A stretch of 64,000 nucleotides of DNA, taken from assembly GCA_015039365.1 (NCBI GenBank), contig WION01000037.1:186001-250000 (forward strand), given 5' to 3'. The notes under the pieces are model-generated. The model searched no databases and was not told the origin of the DNA. It saw only the letters and a list, made by a program, of their open reading frames with translations. Position numbers and translations under genes: made by a program. The stretch comes from Amanita rubescens. Its lineage: Eukaryota; Basidiomycota; Agaricomycetes; Agaricales; Amanitaceae. Below, piece by piece: positions 27,651-36,244 of the stretch (its first letter is position 1; each line of letters starts with the position of its first letter).

Positions 27651-29802
27651 AACCATGTCCTCCCCCATTAACAACCTGTCCGCCGCTGCTACTCCAGCCG
27701 CTTCAACAGTCGTCGAGGAAACCATCCCTCCGACCCCTTCTAGAGAGGAATCGCCCACGCCATTGCCAATTCCTCCTCCCATCTGTATGTTACATTATAC
27801 GTCCATCGGTACAGAATGGTTCCCTATAATTCCTTCTGACGAGGAATTCATACCACGAGATGAAGATTCTTTATCTTCTAACTCATCTTATACTTTCCCA
27901 CCATCGAACGCTTCTACGATAGAAGAACTAATGCGAAACGTCACAGATATGGGGAACGCTATTCCCTCTAATACTCCTGTGCCACTTGAGATGCAGGAAA
28001 TGGTAGCTCAAGTATTCGCCACCAGAGACCAAATGGTCATCACCTACGCACGCGGACCACGTCCCGATACTACCCCTGAAGATATCCGGATCATGCGAGA
28101 AGGACTACTTATGTTCAACACCACCGCCTTTACTATGGGAATTCCTCCCATCGACGAAGAACTTGTAGACAACTACCTTGAAAGAGCAAGGACCATTGCC
28201 GCCACTAATGCTGCAACCACTGCCGCCATCTCTGCTGCCGCTAATGCTGTCGCCGCCGAGCTTGATGTTGTCACTGCTAACGCCATCACCGACGACGAGA
28301 TCAATGAAAGACTCGTCAATCCCATCTCGATCCCTATTGTCTTCCCGGAAAATACCCCGTCACCAAGACCCCTTTACACCCCATTAAATTTAATGAGGGA
28401 AACCTATGCTCGATCTATGAGCCCAGCACCTAGGCTCCCTGCCGAAGGACCTATTCCTAGGTTCTTATTTCAGCACGCTTCTGTCAATGACGACAATTTT
28501 AATGTGCCTGCACCTGATATCCCTACTATTGACGTCATTCTGACGCACTACGCCATCCCCTCCTTCGTCGATCCGATAATTCGACGAGCCTTTTATCGAA
28601 TCTGGACGTTGTTCACATCCTGGACCTTTGCTAACAACTATCTGTTCATCCTGAATAGATATGTTCGCCCTGATCTGATGGCCCTCGTTAACGTCATTAT
28701 CAATCTCACTCGCCGGTTCCGAGAACCGCAATACAACCGCTGGATCACCTTGATGATTTGGAACAATATTCATTGGTTCTGTGACTTACGGGGAGACGTA
28801 TACCTCGAGGAAGCAGTCCGTCTTACCACTGCCGGACATCGTCACCACTTCATCCAACCAACACGACAACCCGCTTTAGACACTGGCATGGCCTGGATGC
28901 ACGGACGCCCTGTATTTCCCCGCACCCCTGTCAATGCTACGTTCGAACGTATTCGAACCCTTAGTGACCGTCTCAACCCAATGATGACTCCTGATGGTTG
29001 GGATGTAACTATACTACGACAACTACAAACGACGATTAACAATCTCGTATGGAGGCACGATCGTAACCCCAACAGACCTAATACCAATAACGAATACCAA
29101 GACGCCGCCGTCATCGCACTTCAAACAGGACATACAATTGAAGGACGCGATGTCCCTATTCCTGAAAATCCGACACGTCGTACTATCTTTCACCTGCATG
29201 GACCTGATCCCTCAGCTGAACGATTAGTATCATTCGAACCGAATAACTTAGCCTTTGAAGGAGAAGATATCCCTGGAACTCAAGGCTGTTACATGTGTGG
29301 AGCCCCACATCACACTACCGAACACCATCAACGACGAGAAATTCGCCGAGGGCCGGTGCATGAGGAAACTCCTCCCCCCACTTATCCGGACGCTATAACA
29401 CAATCGTCGGTGCCCACGCCGTTTGAACAAATCCCCGAACGACGAATTTCTACAGCTTCACCTGCTACCACTATCGATTCCACCCAACTCGAACAAGGCG
29501 AACCTTCCCCGCTTATCGAAAGAAGACGACGAGGAACAAATACTCGCCCTCCGGGTAACCGCTTCACCACTACTACCACCGGACCCCCACCGTCACGACG
29601 AAACCTTGGAAATCGTCGAGGCCAATCAACACGAGGACAATTACGTCCTGTCGCCACCATGACTGCTTCCAATACACGAGAGGAGCGACCGACTCTTCAA
29701 GAACGTCTTACCGATAACCGCCGTCGCCGTCGTCACCCTTGGCAGAGAAACGAAGACTCTTACACCTACGACAGCGACGCCGAACACAACCGTGACACGT
29801 AG
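27595..29802 (+). CDS. Element 1 third ORF: CCHH-knuckle protein of unknown function
   Basis: 735 residues, starting inside the end of pol (56 bp overlap, different frame). Pro/Ser/Thr-rich N-terminus, an Ala-rich helical stretch, a helical domain (about residues 300-500), a zinc-knuckle-like CYMCGAPHHTTEHH (C-x2-C-x3-H-x4-H-H) near residue 565, and a basic RRRR-rich tail. No signal peptide or convincing transmembrane helix, so it is unlikely to be an envelope protein. The layout looks Gag-like or nucleic-acid-binding. Element 2 has an ORF in the same place with the same knuckle spacing. How it is translated is unknown. Confidence 0.7.
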   Translation: MESQQLSPLLVNHENAVLETMSSPINNLSAAATPAASTVVEETIPPTPSREESPTPLPIPPPICMLHYTSIGTEWFPIIPSDEEFIPRDEDSLSSNSSYTFPPSNASTIEELMRNVTDMGNAIPSNTPVPLEMQEMVAQVFATRDQMVITYARGPRPDTTPEDIRIMREGLLMFNTTAFTMGIPPIDEELVDNYLERARTIAATNAATTAAISAAANAVAAELDVVTANAITDDEINERLVNPISIPIVFPENTPSPRPLYTPLNLMRETYARSMSPAPRLPAEGPIPRFLFQHASVNDDNFNVPAPDIPTIDVILTHYAIPSFVDPIIRRAFYRIWTLFTSWTFANNYLFILNRYVRPDLMALVNVIINLTRRFREPQYNRWITLMIWNNIHWFCDLRGDVYLEEAVRLTTAGHRHHFIQPTRQPALDTGMAWMHGRPVFPRTPVNATFERIRTLSDRLNPMMTPDGWDVTILRQLQTTINNLVWRHDRNPNRPNTNNEYQDAAVIALQTGHTIEGRDVPIPENPTRRTIFHLHGPDPSAERLVSFEPNNLAFEGEDIPGTQGCYMCGAPHHTTEHHQRREIRRGPVHEETPPPTYPDAITQSSVPTPFEQIPERRISTASPATTIDSTQLEQGEPSPLIERRRRGTNTRPPGNRFTTTTTGPPPSRRNLGNRRGQSTRGQLRPVATMTASNTREERPTLQERLTDNRRRRRHPWQRNEDSYTYDSDAEHNRDT

Positions 29803-29846
29803 TCACAAATTATTTCAATATTCGGTGAATATTGGACTTCGTATGT

Positions 29847-29856
29847 AGGAGAAGGG
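29847..29856 (+). other. Element 1 polypurine tract
   Basis: AGGAGAAGGG three bases upstream of the 3' LTR; the expected plus-strand primer. Confidence 0.75.
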
Positions 29857-29859
29857 CTA

Positions 29860-30281
29860 TGTTACAAACGTACGTCATGGCCTATCTTTTCCTTATCTTA
29901 TCATCTCTCCTATGCCGTTATTTGCATATGCGTTCCTTCCGGAACATTCATCGTTTATCATATGCCAATTACCTTTATCACATGTATGTTCGTTTTCACA
30001 TGTTAACCATTTCATTATCACATGCAACCGTTTTCATTATCACATGCATATATACTTACCATGTTTGCGTATGTACTCTGTACTATATAAATCACGCAAA
30101 TGTACGACTAGACTTCAGTCTAGTTTTAACAGTCAAAATCTGTCTCGTTATCGTATAACCTCCCTTGAGGACTTATTCGATAACACTCTTATTTCTTGAA
30201 CGTTCTTAAGTGCCGGAATTCCCTTGAGGAACCTACGGTGCCTGATAAGCTTGACTTATCAGTGAACGAACAAACGTAACA
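29860..30281 (+). repeat. Element 1 3' LTR
   Basis: Same 422 bp as 21802-22223 with one substitution noticed (changing a Ser codon to Leu in the shadow frame). Confidence 0.95.
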
Positions 30282-30344
30282 GTAATCCCCATCCCACATT
30301 CAATGAATTCACAATCCAAAGGATTCTGTGCTTGACTAACAAGT

Positions 30345-30795
30345 TGTTACAACACGGTACGGACTCCCGCATTATGCTTACATGATACGTCGGACATGTT
30401 TATTTTCTTTATGCACACCTTACTCGTCGTTCCCCTTATGCTCGATTCATACGGACTACTCGTTTCTTTTTATATACCATCCTTGTTCCACATATGACGC
30501 CGTCCTTATACTTACTTCCGTACTTATCATTATTCACTAATTAGTACGTCTCCTTGTACTTGCTAGTATAAGTACCGCTTGTATTCTAGAGTCGAACCCT
30601 AAGTTCGACTTAGCTGTTTATTGTCGTCTGGCAATATAACCGTACTCTTTAACTCATCTACCACAATCGTCCTCAGATCCTAAGTCAACGCCTTGACTTA
30701 GTATTGAACTTATAATCTTAACGTTTGACTTAAGACTTGTAATCGTGACTAGAGTTGCCGCTGCAACTTAAGTTGAGATTAACGAGTTCGTAACA
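30345..30795 (+). repeat. Element 2 5' LTR
   Basis: 451 bp. TATA-like TATAAG at 30567; predicted transcript start near 30600. No ATG from there to the LTR end. Decayed inverted relatives lie at 14176-15358. Confidence 0.95.
30567..30572 (+). promoter_or_regulatory. Element 2 TATA-like box
   Basis: TATAAG, 33 bp upstream of the TAAGTTCGACTTA segment at 30600-30612, the same distance as in element 1. Confidence 0.65.
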
Positions 30796-30797
30796 AT

Positions 30798-30810
30798 TAA
30801 GTCGAACTTA
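30798..30810 (+). other. Element 2 primer-binding site (self-priming type)
   Basis: TAAGTCGAACTTA starts 2 nt after the LTR end and is the exact reverse complement of 30600-30612 in the LTR, as in Tf1 self-priming. Confidence 0.8.
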
Positions 30811-30886
30811 TCAATAAGCCTGAACATCGATTCATTGGCATTTGATAACATACACTTCGACGAACTTCCGGAAAGCCAGCCCGTAG

Positions 30887-31552
30887 GTTACTGGCCACGT
30901 TGTCAAAACGGATTGGAGAGCTCCACCGAATAGAGCTACACGAGATCGTAAAGGGAACTACATTCTTGACGGATACTACGTCAGACTAAACGGTGCAAAA
31001 CGAATCTGGGAAGATACAGGAGGAAATCCAGTTAAAGAACAAGAATTCTGGATACCACAAAAAGAAACTAGACCTCCGAACGAATCGTATTATTATTTCG
31101 CAGATCTATATCTTCAGGAACAACACATCAGATTCGATCACCTTACAGAACGTTGGATAGCATCCGAAACACAAGAATTTGTCCCTAACGAATACTTCAA
31201 CACCCCCATTTGGATAAAGGGGACTGTTGACGCTCTACCAGAGAATTTAAGACCGAAAACTCTCCTTTCCATACCGACAAAAGGCAAAAAGAAAGCAAAC
31301 TTTGGCCTAAACGATAGTGAATCCGAGAAAGAAGGAGAAACAGATCAAAAACTCGATCTATCCCTTGATTTTCTCAGTGACCTTTCAGTTGGAACGACAC
31401 CAACACCTGCCCAACAACCGACCAATCCCGAACCGGATCCTTCGAACCCTAAAGAAGACGAAGAAGATCCGTTTGACTCTGACAGAATCGAAGTAGACGA
31501 ACCTAAACCCGACCCTACCCCACCACGAAGAGATCCATCACCCCCACCAAGG
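30887..31552 (+). CDS. ATG-less open frame in frame with gag, element 2
   Basis: 222 codons run open from just after TAG 30884-30886 to the gag ATG at 31553, again without any ATG in any frame. Conserved blocks shared with element 1 (for example EFWIPQKETRPPNESYYY and LYLQEQ...ERWIASE) argue that it encodes protein. ACG at 30908 has an optimal context (AAAACGG) and is the best near-cognate start candidate, adding 215 residues. Confidence 0.55.
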
Positions 31553-32611
31553 ATGTCTGGAGGAAGTACAGACCCTATACCTAACCCACGAACCCCTAGT
31601 CTCATCGGAGATCTTCCTGAATTCAAAGGGAAGCGAAAGGATGCCAACACATTCATAGAAGATATCGAAATCTTCTTTGATATGAACCCTGAACGGATGA
31701 ACACAGACCGTTTAAAAATCCTTGCCGCCCTGAATAAAATCTCAGACGGAGCTAGACAATGGAAAAAGAATAAATTAGCAGAATTACGAAAATCTCGTGC
31801 CATAACCGAAGGAGGCATCACGAGACCTGCTTTATTCGATGACTGGGAAGCATTTAAACTGTCATTCTTGACAGATTGGGGAGAAGTTGATCCAAGTGGA
31901 AATGCATATACGAAAATTCTCAATCTACAGAACAGATCGTCTATGAAAGGAAAGAAACAGATGACCCTACCTAACTACGTTAATCAGTTCAAGGAACAAA
32001 TCACGAAAGCCGGAATCGAAGGAGAAGCAGCATTCCATATGTTCGGAAAAGGACTCACAGCACCCGAGTTCGAAAAAGCAATGCTCATGAACCCAAAAAC
32101 ACTACAAGATTGGTACGACATTGCTATCAAACTCGACAACATCCGAACCCGTTCATATGCTTATTCCCCTCGATCTGGAAATGGTCATTCATCATCCTCT
32201 CATAACGACGAATCATGGGCTATGCAGATCGATCATAAATTTCTGGAATACGAAGAAGACCCAGAATTAGAACTTACGATCAGATCTATGTCCAAAGAAG
32301 AAAGAGAACGTTACATCAAAGACGGTTTATGTTTTATCTGCGGAATCAAAGGACACATGTCAGGACAATGCCCAAAGAAGAAAAGAAACAAAGGGAAAGG
32401 CCGATTTAAAGGAGGAAGGAAAAGAGGATTCACGCCCAAACGTCACATTCGAGCCACATCAAATGATGGTGACGGAAATTGGGAAGAAGAAGAAGTCCGA
32501 GAGTCTAAACCAAATTACACCAAGAACATCCGAGCGCTGATGAAAGGGATGTCAACCGACGAAAAGAATGATCTATTACTATCTCTTGCCGACGAAAACG
32601 AGGATTTTTAA
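31553..32611 (+). CDS. Element 2 Gag
   Basis: 352 residues beginning MSGG, like MSGS in element 1. Capsid-like helices (ARQWKKNKLAEL, FLTDWGEVD), CCHC knuckle CFICGIKGHMSGQC, then basic KGKGRFKGGRKRG. Ends at TAA 32609-32611 next to GGATTTT, a plausible -1 slippery site (32602-32608). Confidence 0.9.
   Translation: MSGGSTDPIPNPRTPSLIGDLPEFKGKRKDANTFIEDIEIFFDMNPERMNTDRLKILAALNKISDGARQWKKNKLAELRKSRAITEGGITRPALFDDWEAFKLSFLTDWGEVDPSGNAYTKILNLQNRSSMKGKKQMTLPNYVNQFKEQITKAGIEGEAAFHMFGKGLTAPEFEKAMLMNPKTLQDWYDIAIKLDNIRTRSYAYSPRSGNGHSSSSHNDESWAMQIDHKFLEYEEDPELELTIRSMSKEERERYIKDGLCFICGIKGHMSGQCPKKKRNKGKGRFKGGRKRGFTPKRHIRATSNDGDGNWEEEEVRESKPNYTKNIRALMKGMSTDEKNDLLLSLADENEDF
32602..32608 (+). promoter_or_regulatory. 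-1 ribosomal frameshift site, element 2
   Basis: G GAT TTT followed at once by TAA. It is not a strict XXXYYYZ, but GGA-UUU type sites are used by some retroviruses (pro-pol of mouse mammary tumour virus). Slipping back one base gives the pol frame. Confidence 0.5.
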
Positions 32612-35600
32612 CAGTGGGGCTCATGACAGTGGATGAAGTCTCAGATACACCAGATTCGACTCTCAATATATCTCATGTAACAGTACAATCTATTTCAAAA
32701 CGAAGATTATCTGTCCCTATCAAAGTTGAAACTGAAAACAACACTGAAAACCTCGTTGCCCTTGTCGACTGCGGAGCCGAAGGGATATTTATCGACAAAA
32801 GAATAGCACACAAATGGAGAAAACGAAAAACTCCACGACCAATTAGAGTTTATAACGTCGATGGCACCATAAACAAAGAAGGAGAAATCGATGAACAATG
32901 TCTAATCACCTTCGAAATGAACGGAAAACGCATGACCGAATGGTTTCACGTATCAGCAATAGGAAAACAAACGATTATACTGGGGCTTCCTTGGTTAGAG
33001 AAGCATAACCCTGACGTAAATTGGAGAGAAAAGACTCTAGAGTTCCGAGACTCTGAACAGGACAAAATCAAGGCATCACTTCGGAGCATCTGTCAACAGA
33101 TTGACAGAATAGCTATGCCTGAACAGGAAGAAGATCTCGTTATCGGATATTTGATGTCACACAAAGGATCACAGACGACAGATCACGGATGGAATACGCA
33201 TACATTTGAGGATATAGGAAGCTGGTCAGAAGACGAATACGACCAAGTAACTATCGCACGATATACACCAGCTCAACAAATGGAACACAAATACCATCAA
33301 ACAGAGGAGGTTTACACGCTCCCTCCTGAATACTCGGCATGGAAAGACGTATTCGAGAAAAAAGCAAGTGAACGATTCCCAGAAAGCCGATCTTGGGATC
33401 ACCAGATAGAACTTCGCGATGATTTCATACCAAAAAGAGGAAAAATCTATCCCTTATCTCCGAAACAGCAGAATACACTGGATGAATGGATTAAAGAACA
33501 CGTCGAAAAAGGCTACATCAGACCGTCGAAATCACCGCAGGCATCACCCTTCTTCTTCGTAGAAAAGAAAGAAGCACAAAAATTACGACCCTGCCAAGAT
33601 TATCGATACCTGAACGAATATACTAAACCAAACGCATATCCACTACCTCTCATCTCCGATCTTATGATCAAACTCAAAGATTCGGAATACTTTACAAAAT
33701 TGGATATCCGATGGGGATATAATAACGTTCAAATCAAAGAATCTGACAGATGGAAAGCCGCCTTTATCACCAATCGAGGTTTATTTGAACCTAACGTCAT
33801 GTTCTTTGGATTACGAAATTCACCAGCAACGTTTCAAGCAATGATGGACGATTATTTCAGGGATTTTACAGAAAAAGGATGGCTTGTCATCTACATGGAT
33901 GACATGCTAATACACGCGCGCACTAAAGAAGAACTCGAGATTCGAACAAAACAAGTACTTGAACGATTACAGAAACACGATCTTTACCTCAAGCTTGAAA
34001 AGTGTAAATTCGCTGCCCAAGAAGTTGATTTTCTAGGCACCGTCATATCCAAAAATACAATAAAAATGGACCCGATCAAACTTGCCGGAATCAGGGACTG
34101 GCCAACCCCTACTACCGTTAAACAAGTTAGATCCTTTTTAGGATTCGGAAATTACTATCGAAGATTTATTTTCGGATTCGCCCACCTTGCACGACCCCTG
34201 CACGACCTAACAAAGAAAAACAAATTATGGACATGGACCGCAGAATGCCAAGTCGCATTTGATCTACTAAAAGAACGCTTCACATCCGCACCTGTTTTAA
34301 TGATGCCCGATGTTAACAAACCCTTTATTCTACAAACGGACGCATCAGACCGCGCAATCGGAGCAGTTCTTATGCAAAAAGATGATAATGGCAACTTACA
34401 CCCATGCGGATACCTATCCCACGCTTTAACGCCAACTGAAACACGATGGCAAATCTACGACCGAGAGTTATTCGCCATCTACTACGCTCTTTATAACGAA
34501 TGGAGATACCTGCTTGAAGGAGCAGAACACCCTGTCATTATTCATTGCGACCACAAGAATCTACTCTATTATCGAGAACCACAACGTCTTACGAACCGCC
34601 AAGCACGATGGTGGAACGACTTGTCTCGATTTAATATTAAATTAACCCACGTTCCCGGAGCAAAACTAATAATAGCGGATGCACTATCCCGCCGACCCGA
34701 TCACATGACAAAAGACGAACCAGAAGAGTTAATAACGATGCTTCCAAAAGAACTCTTTGTTCGCACAATCGCCGAAGATCTCCGTAATAGAGCAATAGAA
34801 ATAACTGTCAAAGACGAATTTGCTCAATCAATCAAGAAATGTCTAAAAGAAAAAGGAACACCACCTTTACGCACTGCCCTTTCTGATTGGACCCTTGACG
34901 ACGAATTAATCCTGTACAAAGGGAAATCCTTTATTCCCCCTGACACCGATCTTCGCCGAGATATTATTAGAGATTTTCATGAATCACCAACAAGCGGACA
35001 CCCCGGTTTCTTCAAAACACTCGCCTTATTAAAGGAATATTACTGGTGGCCATTAATGTCTAAAATGGTTAAACAGTTTATTGACGGATGCACGGCATGT
35101 CAACAAATGAAATCGAATACACACCCTACTGCCGCACCTCTGATGCCAATCAAGTCTCACGCACACCGACCCTTTCAACAAATAACTATGGATTTCATAA
35201 CCGATTTACCCACAAGTAACGGTTTTGACTCTATCTTTATCGTGGTCGATCAAGGACTTACAAAGGGAGTAATTCTCATGCCTTGTAACAAAACTATCAC
35301 CGCCGACGAAACCGCCGACCTCTACATTCGGAATGTATTCAAAAACTTCGGTTTACCCGACGTCATGATCTCCGATCGAGGACCACAGTTCGCATCACAT
35401 GTCTTTAACGGCATAATGGACTCATTAAAAATCAAACATAAAATGAGTACCGCCTTCCATCCACAGACTGATGGACAAACGGAACGATATAACGCCGAAT
35501 TAGAAGCTTATCTTCGAATATTCTGTGCCTATGAACCAGATACTTGGAACAAGATGATACCAATAGCACAATTCGCGCATAATTCACGCACTCATGAAGC

Positions 35601-36219
35601 ATTGAAACAATCGCCCTTCCAATTGATGTATGGAACATCCCCGGTTGCACTTCCCCTTGTCTCAAACAAGACAAATACACCAACCGCCGATAACCGCATC
35701 AACTCCTTGTTCCGCGCACGAGAAGAAGCACTCGCCGCACATGATCTAGCACGAGCTAAGATGATGGAAAGAACAACGAGAAAGACTAAACCGTTCAAAG
35801 TCAATGACAAAGTATGGTTAGAGTCTAGGAACTTGAAGATTCCTTATCAGAGCAGAAAGCTCGCACCTAAACGAGAAGGTCCCTTTTCCATCAAAGAAGT
35901 CTTAGGACCAGTGACATATCGCCTCACGCTACCAAGACAATGGAAAATTCATAACGTATTCCACGCCGCCTTACTAACGCCGTTCAAAGAAACTTCCTTT
36001 CACGGAATAACGGAAACAAGGCCCCCTCCCGATCTGATCGAAGGAGAACAAGAATACGAAGTGGAAGCACTGCTTGCACATCGCAAGTTTAGAGGAAAAT
36101 TACAATTCCTAGTAAAGTGGAAAGGCTATGACACCAGCGAAAACACATGGGAACCAGAAAATAACTTGACGCATATGGAAGACCTCCTTCTAGAATATAA
36201 AAGACGAAGGAAACTCTGA
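32608..36219 (+). CDS. Element 2 Pol (protease, RT, RNase H, integrase, chromodomain)
   Basis: About 1203 residues, uninterrupted. Protease VDCGAEGIFID (Asp-Cys-Gly in place of Asp-Ser-Gly), reverse transcriptase with YMDD, RNase H (LQTDAS), and integrase H2C2 zinc region (HPGFFKTLALL...CTACQQMK). DDE core residues are in MDFITDLP, SDRGPQF and HPQTDGQTERY, and a C-terminal chromodomain ends QFLVKWKGYDTSENTWE. The frame is -1 relative to gag. The GTG/ATG codons near 32614-32623 are internal and not needed for initiation. Confidence 0.95.
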   Translation, partial: LTVGLMTVDEVSDTPDSTLNISHVTVQSISKRRLSVPIKVETENNTENLVALVDCGAEGIFIDKRIAHKWRKRKTPRPIRVYNVDGTINKEGEIDEQCLITFEMNGKRMTEWFHVSAIGKQTIILGLPWLEKHNPDVNWREKTLEFRDSEQDKIKASLRSICQQIDRIAMPEQEEDLVIGYLMSHKGSQTTDHGWNTHTFEDIGSWSEDEYDQVTIARYTPAQQMEHKYHQTEEVYTLPPEYSAWKDVFEKKASERFPESRSWDHQIELRDDFIPKRGKIYPLSPKQQNTLDEWIKEHVEKGYIRPSKSPQASPFFFVEKKEAQKLRPCQDYRYLNEYTKPNAYPLPLISDLMIKLKDSEYFTKLDIRWGYNNVQIKESDRWKAAFITNRGLFEPNVMFFGLRNSPATFQAMMDDYFRDFTEKGWLVIYMDDMLIHARTKEELEIRTKQVLERLQKHDLYLKLEKCKFAAQEVDFLGTVISKNTIKMDPIKLAGIRDWPTPTTVKQVRSFLGFGNYYRRFIFGFAHLARPLHDLTKKNKLWTWTAECQVAFDLLKERFTSAPVLMMPDVNKPFILQTDASDRAIGAVLMQKDDNGNLHPCGYLSHALTPTETRWQIYDRELFAIYYALYNEWRYLLEGAEHPVIIHCDHKNLLYYREPQRLTNRQARWWNDLSRFNIKLTHVPGAKLIIADALSRRPDHMTKDEPEELITMLPKELFVRTIAEDLRNRAIEITVKDEFAQSIKKCLKEKGTPPLRTALSDWTLDDELILYKGKSFIPPDTDLRRDIIRDFHESPTSGHPGFFKTLALLKEYYWWPLMSKMVKQFIDGCTACQQMKSNTHPTAAPLMPIKSHAHRPFQQITMDFITDLPTSNGFDSIFIVVDQGLTKGVILMPCNKTITADETADLYIRNVFKNFGLPDVMISDRGPQFASHVFNGIMDSLKIKHKMSTAFHPQTDGQTERYNAELEAYLRIFCAYEPDTWNKMIPIAQFAHNSRTHEALKQSPFQLMYGTSPVALPLVSNKTNTPTADNRINSLFRAREEALAAHDLARAKMMERTTRKTKPFKVNDKVWLESRNLKIPYQSRKLAPKREGPFSIKEVLGPVTYRLTLPRQWKIHNVFHAALLTPFKETSFHGITETRPPPDLIEGEQEYEVEALLAHRKFRGKLQFLVKWKGYDTSENTWEPENNLTHMEDLLLEYKRRRKL

Positions 36220-36244
36220 AATATCACTCACATACCAAGTTACT

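Larger units (their letters stand above)
21802..30281 (+). mobile_element. Element 1: near-complete chromodomain Ty3/gypsy retrotransposon
   Basis: 8480 bp with 422 bp LTRs (21802-22223 and 29860-30281) beginning TGTTAC and ending GTAACA. It is flanked by the 5 bp duplication GTAAT (21797-21801 and 30282-30286). I see one LTR-LTR difference (C in the left LTR, T in the right, in GAGGAC.CATTCG-type context), so it is young. Order: LTR, primer-binding site, ATG-free leader frame, gag, pol (PR-RT-RH-IN-chromodomain), a third ORF, polypurine tract, LTR. Pol carries one nonsense codon in the protease, so this copy is probably not autonomous. Confidence 0.96.

Noticed and set aside
27595..29802. 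Envelope-like protein
   Set aside because: Position after pol suggests env, but no signal peptide, transmembrane helix or furin-type site is visible; a CCHH knuckle and basic tail are.
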